From: a virus
IMG/VR virus record: IMGVR_UViG_3300020475_000267
Span: 1-39,566 of that record
Strand: one strand, 5' to 3'
DNA length: 39,566 nucleotides
Positions 27,206 to 35,800 of this stretch are shown here, piece after piece (positions within the stretch are counted from its first letter, which is position 1; each line of letters starts with the position of its first letter). The notes under the pieces were generated by a model. That model did not search any database. It saw only the letters and a program-made list of their open reading frames with translations, and had not been told where the DNA came from. The translations under genes and the position numbers were made by a program.

Positions 27206-27432
27206 TGGATCATTTGAAAGTAAAGGACAGTGATCATCTCTACAGGGATGTGAATTCTGGTGCAATCATAAATACCGATAGGTCTTCTTTTGAGAAATAT
27301 AAGAGGTCTAAGTTAAAGTTTCAGAATATGGAACATGAGTTAGATCATCTAAAAGGCGAGATAAGTGAGATCAAGTCTCTATTAAAGCAATTGGTTAATC
27401 CTGATGGTATTACGGAACGTCCCACAAACTGA
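27205..27432 (+). CDS. 75-aa small fibre-associated protein
   Basis: A 75-aa protein between two fibre genes, starting in a TAATG overlap and overlapping the next gene by 29 bases. It has an N-terminal HLYRDVNSGAIINTDRSSFE segment and a coiled-coil tail (MEHELDHLKGEISEIKSLLK). I recall small proteins with an LYRDxxSxAIINT motif beside structural genes in many marine T4-like phages, of unknown function. The coiled coil and placement suggest a fibre or baseplate linker or assembly partner. That role is inference. Confidence 0.75.
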   Translation: MDHLKVKDSDHLYRDVNSGAIINTDRSSFEKYKRSKLKFQNMEHELDHLKGEISEIKSLLKQLVNPDGITERPTN

Positions 27433-30142
27433 TACCTTTGAACAGCAAAGGCAAGAACTTAACGAATTAGCAGTTGATGTACATAATCTGAAGCAACAGG
27501 TTGATACTTTTAATTTGGATGATCTTGTTGACGTTACTGCTTCTGAGGCAACCAATTCACAAATAATTAAATATAACGGTACTGAATGGGTTCTTGATAC
27601 GGACATAATTAGTACTAGTTTTTCTATTAATACTATTGCTGCTAGTGGAGGTGGAGCACTTAGTTATAATAATACTAATGGTACTTTTACTTTTACTCCA
27701 GCAAATTTAAGTCTTTATAGACTCAATACAGCAACACTGAATGATATTCCTGGTGTAACTATAAGTAATCCAGTTAATACCCATGTACTTCAATATGATG
27801 GTAGTGTTTGGAAGAACCAACCTTTTGCTGGTGTTACTGATCTTAATGATGTTGGTAATGTATTAATTACTAATGTACAGAATGATCATATTATTAAATG
27901 GGATGCAACTAATAACAGATGGATAAATGCTGCTAATAGTGGAGGTGGCGGTACTACTATCAATGCATTAAATGATATTCAAAATGTTACTGATATTAGC
28001 ACACAGAATAATCAATTATTAAAATATAATTCTGGTTCTGGTAGTTGGGAGAATTGGACACATAACTTCCTAACTTCATTTACAGAGACAGATCCTATAT
28101 TCAGTGCTTCTGCTGCTGCTGGTATTACATCAACACTGATTAACAATTGGAATACTGCACATGGTTGGGGTAACCATGCTTCGCAGGGTTATCTACTTCC
28201 TGTTCTTACCAATCTACAAACTGACGAAATGATTCGTTGGAATGGAACCAATTGGGTTAATGAACCAACTACGGAGCACTTAGCAGAGTTTAAATCAGAC
28301 TGGACACAACAAGATTCTTCTAAAGCATCATTTATTCTAAACAAACCATCTCTTGCAACTGTTGCAACGACTGGTAGTTTTACAGATTTAACGGCGAGAA
28401 CATTAGCAAATCTAACTGACGTTACTACTTCTGGTGTTGTTAATGGTCATATTTTAAAATACAATGGTACTTCTTGGGAATCTACTTCAGACATAACAAC
28501 TATTGAAGGTCTTTCTAATGTTATTATTACCAACCCTTCAAATGGACAGGTATTAAAATATAATGGAACCAATTGGGTTAATGATACTGATGCTACTACT
28601 TCTGGTGGTGGAGGTGGTTCAACTGTAAGTGTTTCTGATACTGCTCCAGTTGGTCCTAGTAATGGTGACTTATGGTTTAAATCTGATGAAGGACAACTTA
28701 AAGTTTATTATGATGATGGAACAGGAACACCTTCTTCACAGTGGGTAGATACCTCTAACAATGCTGGTGGTGGAACTAGTGGTGGTGGAGGTGGTAGTTT
28801 TATTTCTGTTGGTGATACTCCTCCAACTAGTCCTAGTCCATCACAAGGACATCTTTGGTGGAAATCTAATGAAGGTAGATTAAAGATTTATTATGATGAT
28901 CAAGTAGGAACACCTTCAGAACAATGGGTAGATGCATTTCCAATTATGGATGCACCCACTTATGGATATTCTATATCAGCAGAACAAGGAACAGGAACAT
29001 CTTCCAAGTTTAGATTAACAGGAACTGGAGATGTAGCAGGTACGGATGATATTACATTTATTGGTGCTGGTGGATTGTCAGTAGAAAGAACTGATGCTGA
29101 TACACTAACCTTTAGACAAAGTGCTTCAGGTGGTTCTGGTTATTCTGATAATGATGCTAAGGATGCTGCTGCTGCAATTTTTACAGCAGGTACACATCAA
29201 AATATAACATTTACTTGGGATAGTGTTAATAGGATAATGAACGTCCAGGCACAGGCAGGTGGTGGCGGTGGAGGTACTACGTATGATTTTACTGGTAGTA
29301 GTAATACAAGTAATCAAGCAAAACTTAATTTAGTTGCTGGTAATGGAGATCCAACAGATACAATTGAATTTGCTGGTAGTGGTGGAACTGATGTTGCATG
29401 GGATAGTGCTAACAAGAAGATAACTATTAACAGTGAAGACTATGTAATAGGATCTAATGCTACTGCTAGTGGTGGAGGAGGTTTATCATTAACTGGTAGC
29501 ACCTTTACATACACACCACCTGACTTAGAAAGTTACTTAACATCTATACCTATAGCAGCAGTAGGAACACTTGGTGGTATAAAGGTAGGAAATAACCTTA
29601 CCATAACAGCAGATGGTACTCTTAGTGCGGTTCAAGGTAACTACACATTACCTACTGCTGGTGTTGGATCTAATGGCACTAAAGGTGGTGTTAAAGTTGA
29701 TGGAACTACAATTACTATTGATGGTACAGGAGTAATTACTGCGAATGCAGGAAGCACAACACCATCTATCACTGATATTAGTGGAACTACTTCTTCTGTT
29801 TCTCCAGGAGCAATTACTGATCTAAATATAACAGGGTATAAAGGATATGTTCTATATAAGGTTGTAGTTTCACATGAATCATGGGTCAGAGTCTTTGTAG
29901 ATGATGCATCCAGACAAGCAGATGATACTAGAAGTGAAGGTAATGATCCTGGAGTAGGATCTGGTGTTGTTGCTGAGGTTAGCACACATCAAACAAACCA
30001 GAGTGTTTTAGTTACTCCTGGTGTTATGGGATTTAATAATGATGATCCTAGAACTGATCAGATATATCTTTCTGTTAGAAATAACAGTGCATCAGCAGCA
30101 GCAATTACTGTTACGTTAACGCTACTAAAAATAGGGGAATAA
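27404..30142 (+). CDS. Repetitive tail fibre protein
   Basis: The 912-aa product begins MVLRNVPQTDTFEQQRQELN, which aligns without gaps with the N-terminus of the 1007-aa fibre protein, and this supports the start at 27404 despite a 29-base overlap. The middle consists of about 50-residue units with the pattern LxDVxxxxxxNxxILKYNGTxWVN (for example GHILKYNGTSWEST and GQVLKYNGTNWVND). Two near-identical SDTAPVGPSNGDLWFKSDEG-type modules follow (nt about 28620-28750 and 28800-28935), separated by glycine-rich linkers. The C-terminal part has a strand-rich KGYVLYKVVVSHESWVRVFV domain. The structure fits a trimeric fibre shaft with a small tip. Receptor and partners are unknown. Confidence 0.75.
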   Translation: MVLRNVPQTDTFEQQRQELNELAVDVHNLKQQVDTFNLDDLVDVTASEATNSQIIKYNGTEWVLDTDIISTSFSINTIAASGGGALSYNNTNGTFTFTPANLSLYRLNTATLNDIPGVTISNPVNTHVLQYDGSVWKNQPFAGVTDLNDVGNVLITNVQNDHIIKWDATNNRWINAANSGGGGTTINALNDIQNVTDISTQNNQLLKYNSGSGSWENWTHNFLTSFTETDPIFSASAAAGITSTLINNWNTAHGWGNHASQGYLLPVLTNLQTDEMIRWNGTNWVNEPTTEHLAEFKSDWTQQDSSKASFILNKPSLATVATTGSFTDLTARTLANLTDVTTSGVVNGHILKYNGTSWESTSDITTIEGLSNVIITNPSNGQVLKYNGTNWVNDTDATTSGGGGGSTVSVSDTAPVGPSNGDLWFKSDEGQLKVYYDDGTGTPSSQWVDTSNNAGGGTSGGGGGSFISVGDTPPTSPSPSQGHLWWKSNEGRLKIYYDDQVGTPSEQWVDAFPIMDAPTYGYSISAEQGTGTSSKFRLTGTGDVAGTDDITFIGAGGLSVERTDADTLTFRQSASGGSGYSDNDAKDAAAAIFTAGTHQNITFTWDSVNRIMNVQAQAGGGGGGTTYDFTGSSNTSNQAKLNLVAGNGDPTDTIEFAGSGGTDVAWDSANKKITINSEDYVIGSNATASGGGGLSLTGSTFTYTPPDLESYLTSIPIAAVGTLGGIKVGNNLTITADGTLSAVQGNYTLPTAGVGSNGTKGGVKVDGTTITIDGTGVITANAGSTTPSITDISGTTSSVSPGAITDLNITGYKGYVLYKVVVSHESWVRVFVDDASRQADDTRSEGNDPGVGSGVVAEVSTHQTNQSVLVTPGVMGFNNDDPRTDQIYLSVRNNSASAAAITVTLTLLKIGE

Positions 30143-30147
30143 TAAGG

Positions 30148-32562
30148 ATGACGGTCAATAAAGGAGAAGTTCCAGTAAATCCTAATGGTAGTAATGAACC
30201 CGTTGCAGGGTGGACACAAGCTCATGTGATGGATGCTTTGGAAAAAGTATTTTATCAAATGGGGTGGAATAGTGGAACACAAAAAAATGGTGTTCCTATA
30301 GCAGCTTTATTTCCTGGATATAATACATCTTCATCAAATGATTTTAATAGTTGTATTCGGAATGATACAGATGCACCTTCACATCCTGACGGAAATGGTG
30401 TATGGGGAAGATGTGGTGGTGCTGCACTAACAAATTCTCAGCAAAGAAAAAGGTATTTTTATATAACTAATGCTGGTACACAATCATATGAAATTGCTGA
30501 AGAAATTGAACCAATTAATAATCAATTTGTTAGTAATAATGTAATTACTGTTAATTACATGGGTGATAATCTCACCACAGGAACAAAACTTACATATAAT
30601 GGTCAAGGTACTGCTGTGTTATCACAACTTAGTTCTGGTAATGTCTATTATATGAGAAGGGTTTCTGATAATCAAATTTCATTACATGATACAGCGTCTA
30701 ATGCACAAGATGCTTCTGGAACGGCTGGTATACAATCTGTTACTGCATCATACAATACAGATCCACTAAGATTTAGAACGGATGCTCAAACAAATCCAGC
30801 GATAACAATGTATGTTGGAGATGATGCATATTTTTATACTCACGCAACAACTGATGGTGGTGATTTTAGAGTATGTGATTTTACAGCAGGAGCTTCTTAT
30901 TCATCGGATAGACATTACCATGATTCTACAAATAATACAGATGTTAGTCATGATGTAACTGGTACTGGAGCATGGTTAGATCCATATTATTGGGATACTA
31001 GAAATTTTTATCAGACAGAGAATGAAGTTTTTGATCCTACACAACTTACTGATGTTGGATATCAAGGAGTATATGCATATGGATATGCTAATAGTGCTAA
31101 TGCTTCAATGAAAGGAACTATTACTTTGAATCCTGCATTTAATAATAACACTGCTAATTTCACTAACAAAACATATTGGAAATATACTGTACCTGCTGTA
31201 GGTGGTGGTAGGAGTGAATTGAAATTAAGAATTTATCGTGATGATTATAGTACTGATGCTGGAAAAGTTAGTGCTATTATGATTTGTAGTGAAGCAACAG
31301 GATGGTCTGATAATGAAGTCTTTACAATTCCTGGTACTGCAATAGGTGGTGCTTCACCTGCTAATGATATTGAATTTGGTCTTAATACTAATGAGACTAG
31401 TACTGGTACTGCTGATGGTAAATGTAGTATCCTTACTACTAATCTAGGTTCGGGAGCAAATATGTTCCAGAAACATCCTGATGGTGGATATGGTGTTCTC
31501 AGATTAGAAAATGATTCTAGTAAAAAGTTTGGTCATACTTACTGGGGATTTGCACTACATCCAGATAATTATCAGTTGTCTATTCAGTCTGGATCTGGGT
31601 GGTCTTATCTTAATAAGTTAGGTAAACATTATAAGTCAAGCTCATCATACGAAGGGTTCTTTGGATGTTTTAATGGTGAAGAAGGATTAGATCGTCAAAA
31701 TGTTAACAATCATTTACATAGGTACAATACTACTTATCATACTATACATCAATATGCTACTAGTAATGGTCCAACAACTTACCCGTTGAAGATAAGGTAT
31801 TACAAAGCACAAGCACCACAAGATTCTAATTTTGCTGTGATACAATTTCTCCAAACACAGAATCAAATAGATATACCATTCTTTACTTTCTCTTTAAATA
31901 AAGGAGTAAATTTTGGTGCAAATATTTGGGATTTGGATAAAGTGTGGAATGGTTCTTATACAAATTTCAACACTCAAGATATTGAATATGGTAGTACTGG
32001 TCAAAGTTCAAATTGGGTGGAAACACAATACACAACTCCTGGATATCATTCAGGCAGTTCTGGTCCACATCATGAACCAATAATTAATACTTCATTGGCA
32101 AGAGAAGCAAGTTATGGATATTTGAGAACACCATCAGCTCAGTATCTAGCAAAGACTAGATACGTATCTAATGTTGATACAGAAAATACAAATAATTATA
32201 ATCAAGTTTATACTTATTTTAGAAGTTCTGCTTATGATAAGTATACTGGTAATGATGATCGTGTATATAATTATGCAGATAGACTAAGTACTGTGGGTGT
32301 GGGGTATCATAAACCTATTAAAGGTTTACCAATTAATAATTCTTTAATACCATGTCCATATTATATGCCTGATGATTTTGTAATGATACAGGCAGAAGTT
32401 ACTCCTGGAGCAACAAAATTCCGAACGGGAGATACAGTTACTGTCAGTGCTACTGAGATATATGAGATTATTATTGCTGATAATTTGGTTAATCAAACTG
32501 GATTGGATGGGATTTCTAATAATACTGCAAATGGTATGATATTTGCTGCGAGGACTACATAA
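30148..32562 (+). CDS. Virion structural protein (804 aa)
   Basis: The 804-aa protein starts MTVNKGEVPVNPNGSNEPVA and continues with a predicted helix (WTQAHVMDALEKVFYQMGWN). Residues about 135-190 contain a module (NLTTGTKLTYNGQGTAVLSQ, then GNVYYMRRVSDNQISLH) like the GDxVTYxxxxGxxIxGLxxGxxYYVxRVDxxxxxL repeats found in many phage and bacterial surface proteins. Most of the remainder is aromatic- and glycine-rich with several WxxP and HxDG segments, possibly a carbohydrate-binding or fibre-like surface. It follows the 912-aa fibre by five bases, and its TAA overlaps the next ATG. Structural role is inferred from context and composition. Confidence 0.7.
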   Translation: MTVNKGEVPVNPNGSNEPVAGWTQAHVMDALEKVFYQMGWNSGTQKNGVPIAALFPGYNTSSSNDFNSCIRNDTDAPSHPDGNGVWGRCGGAALTNSQQRKRYFYITNAGTQSYEIAEEIEPINNQFVSNNVITVNYMGDNLTTGTKLTYNGQGTAVLSQLSSGNVYYMRRVSDNQISLHDTASNAQDASGTAGIQSVTASYNTDPLRFRTDAQTNPAITMYVGDDAYFYTHATTDGGDFRVCDFTAGASYSSDRHYHDSTNNTDVSHDVTGTGAWLDPYYWDTRNFYQTENEVFDPTQLTDVGYQGVYAYGYANSANASMKGTITLNPAFNNNTANFTNKTYWKYTVPAVGGGRSELKLRIYRDDYSTDAGKVSAIMICSEATGWSDNEVFTIPGTAIGGASPANDIEFGLNTNETSTGTADGKCSILTTNLGSGANMFQKHPDGGYGVLRLENDSSKKFGHTYWGFALHPDNYQLSIQSGSGWSYLNKLGKHYKSSSSYEGFFGCFNGEEGLDRQNVNNHLHRYNTTYHTIHQYATSNGPTTYPLKIRYYKAQAPQDSNFAVIQFLQTQNQIDIPFFTFSLNKGVNFGANIWDLDKVWNGSYTNFNTQDIEYGSTGQSSNWVETQYTTPGYHSGSSGPHHEPIINTSLAREASYGYLRTPSAQYLAKTRYVSNVDTENTNNYNQVYTYFRSSAYDKYTGNDDRVYNYADRLSTVGVGYHKPIKGLPINNSLIPCPYYMPDDFVMIQAEVTPGATKFRTGDTVTVSATEIYEIIIADNLVNQTGLDGISNNTANGMIFAARTT

Positions 32563-32837
32563 TGCCATATACTCCACAAAATTACAGTTTTCTTACTGGT
32601 ACACTTAATGTAGATTTGCAAGTATATGCACAAGATCAATCTGTAGAATATAAAGAAACAACAGCAACCGATGTTATTCCTGGTCCTTGGTCTTCTGCTG
32701 TTAGAGGAAATTCACCTACAGATGCGATTCAACAAAATTTTAATATTGGTGGATTAGATCGTTCTATTCGTGGATTCTTGCAAGGTAGAAGACCTGCCTT
32801 TAATTTAAAATTCCCTAGAGGATACTATAACAAATAA
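32562..32837 (+). CDS. 91-aa hypothetical structural protein
   Basis: A 91-residue protein starting in a TAATG overlap with the previous gene and ending two bases before the next start. It has aromatic strands (YTPQNYSFLTGTLNVDLQVY), a Trp-containing middle (VIPGPWSSAVRGNSPTDAIQ) and a basic, Gly/Arg-rich ending (GFLQGRRPAFNLKFPRGYYN). I do not recognise a family. Being locked between two virion genes, it is probably a small partner of one of them. Confidence 0.65.
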   Translation: MPYTPQNYSFLTGTLNVDLQVYAQDQSVEYKETTATDVIPGPWSSAVRGNSPTDAIQQNFNIGGLDRSIRGFLQGRRPAFNLKFPRGYYNK

Positions 32838-32839
32838 TC

Positions 32840-35800
32840 ATGGCTATAAATTTTCCCGATAATCCTAATGTTAATGATGTACATACCGAGTCTTCTCTTG
32901 GGAAGAGTTGGAGGTGGGATGGAACTAGTTGGTTAATTTATAGTAGTTCTACTACTGGTATAGGTTATTCTGATCTTTCTGTATCTACAGAAGCAGCACA
33001 GGGTGGTGGATCATTAACTTATAATAATGCAAACGGACAGTTTACATTTAAACCAGCAGCAGGAAGTGGTGGAGGAGCAACTAATTTTACTGGACTTGGA
33101 GATACTCCAAGTTCTCTTACTGCTGGTAAGTGGTTGAAGGTTAATACTGGTGGTACTGCTCTAGAGTGGACTGATGCTCCTACTGGTAATGATACTAATG
33201 ATTATTTAAATACTGCTAGTCTTAGTGGTACTACTTTAACTCTTACTAGGACAGGAACACAATCGTTATCTAATGTTACAGTTGACTTATCATCTTTAAA
33301 CAGTGTTCCTACAACCATTACAGTAGCAAATGAAAGTACAGAAACAGTATGCTATCCGTTGTTCACTACAACAGCTACTGGAAATTTAGAACCTAAAACA
33401 GTAACTAGTTTTAAGTTAAATTCTTCTTCTGGACAATTAGAAGCAGGTAGTTTCAAGAAGACTGGTGGTTCAGCAGCAGAGTTTTTAAAAGCAGATGGTA
33501 GTACAGACAGTACTACTTACTTATCATCAGCTCCATCATATGCTCTTAATGATCTTAGTGATGTAGATGCAACAACTGGAGCAGCAAACGGTAAGATACT
33601 TAAGTATAATGGTGCTTCTTGGGAAGTAGCAGATGATCTAACGGGTGGTGGAAGTGGAAGTCCAGAAATTGTTTGGACTCTTACAGCAAGTGGAACTTCA
33701 GATTATGTTTTCTCTGGTGATGGATTTCCTAATGCAACAGCAGATCCAGATATTACTCTCATAAGAGGTCAGACATATAAGTTTACTAACAATACTGGTG
33801 GACATCCATTTAGAATTCAAACTGATCCTGCACAAGCAGGTGGTGGAACTCAGTATAATAGTGGTGTAACAAATAACGATGCTAGTGGTGCTTCAAACCA
33901 GACATTGATATTTGTTGTGCCAATGAATGCTCCTTCTACATTATATTATCAGTGTACAGCACATCCTGCTATGACTGGTACAATTAATATTCTTGATTCT
34001 TCTATTTCTACTAGTTTAGGTGGATTGACAGATGTTGATACAACTGGTGCTGCAAATGGTAAGATACTTAAGTATAATGGAACTTCTTGGGAGATAGCAG
34101 ATGATTTGACAGGTGGAGGAGGTTCTGCAAACTTTACTGGATTATCTGACACACCTACATCTCTTACTGCTGGTAAGTGGTTAAAGGTTAATGCTGGTGC
34201 TACTGCTTTAGAGTGGACTGATGCTCCTTCTGGTGATACAACATATGATTTGTCAGCAATAGCAGATAGTGGAAATGCAAAGGTTCGTTTAACAGGTTCT
34301 GATAGTACTGACGATGATGTAACTTTTACTGCTGGTGGAGGAATATCCTACGCAGTAACAGGTAATACAGTTCAAATTTCTAGTAGCAATAGTCTTGGTG
34401 CATTAACAGATACTAATATTAGTGGATCTCCTACCGATAATTATGTTCTTACTTATGATCTTGCATCTAGTACATGGGAACCTCAACCTGTTCCAGGTGG
34501 ATCACAAAATTTATTCTCTACATTTGCTGTTGCTGGACAAAGTAATGTTGTTGCAGATACAACCACAGATACATTAACATTTTCAGCTGGTAGTAATATG
34601 ACAATTACTACGGATGCTAATAATGATGTTATTACATTTGCTTCTGCTGGTGCTGGAAGTTTGAATATTAAATATTTACAAGATACTGGTCCTGCTAACA
34701 ATAATTACATCAGTTATTTCACTGGAGTTCTAGGTAGTTATGCAAATTATCAATTTGATACAAATTACCCTACAGGATTCCAGTCTCAATCTTGGAATAA
34801 TTGGGGTGGATGGATCAATCCTTGGAATGCAGGAGGACAGCAAGGTGATGGTTTACTATTCTTTACTTTATCTGATAATAGTGAGACTACTTGGGACTTA
34901 AAATTACATAGTACTTCTCCTAATACTAGTTTAACATCAGGTCAGCAGTGCCGTTGTTGGACATCAACTGATGGTGAAAACTGGGTTTATCAAGGTACAA
35001 ATAACACCATAAGCACAACTACTACAATAAGTATTACAACTGCATATCTTATTGTTACTGATCTTGGAATGGGTTCTGGTAATGAAGTTTATCTAGAAGT
35101 TGGTAGTTCTAGTATTGGAGGTACAAGCTACTTAACTAAAACTGGGTTAAGTGTTAATAAACTTGCTAATAGTGGTACTGGTAATTTAACATATAATAAT
35201 GCAGGAGTACTTACGTATACTCCACCTGCACTTACAGATAATAATGATTATGTAACTAATCTATCTTTATCTGGCACTACATTAACTGCTGAATTTGGCA
35301 ACACTTCATTAAATCAAACTATTGATCTTGCTTCTATTAATACTGATACTAATACACAACTATCATCAGAGGATGTTCAGGATATTGTTGGTGCAATGTT
35401 TACAGGTAATACTGAAACAAATATCACTGCTACTTATGAAGATTCAGATGGAACAATTGATTTAGTTGCTGCTGGTGGTGGTGGTACTAACACAACATAT
35501 GATTTAGCAGCATCAGCAGATTCTGGAAATGCAAAGATTACTTTATCAGGTTCTGATTCTACTGATGATGATGTAACTTTTACTGCTGGTGGAGGAATAT
35601 CATATGCAGTAACAGGTAACACAGTTCAAATTAGTAGTGCTAATAGTCTCGGTGGATTAACAGATACTAATATTACTGGATCTCCTACTGATAATTATGT
35701 TCTGACTTATGATCTTGCATCTAGTACATGGGAACCTCAACCTGTTCCTAGTGGATCAACACCAACTCTTAACGCTGTATTAGGTGCAGGTAATACAAGT

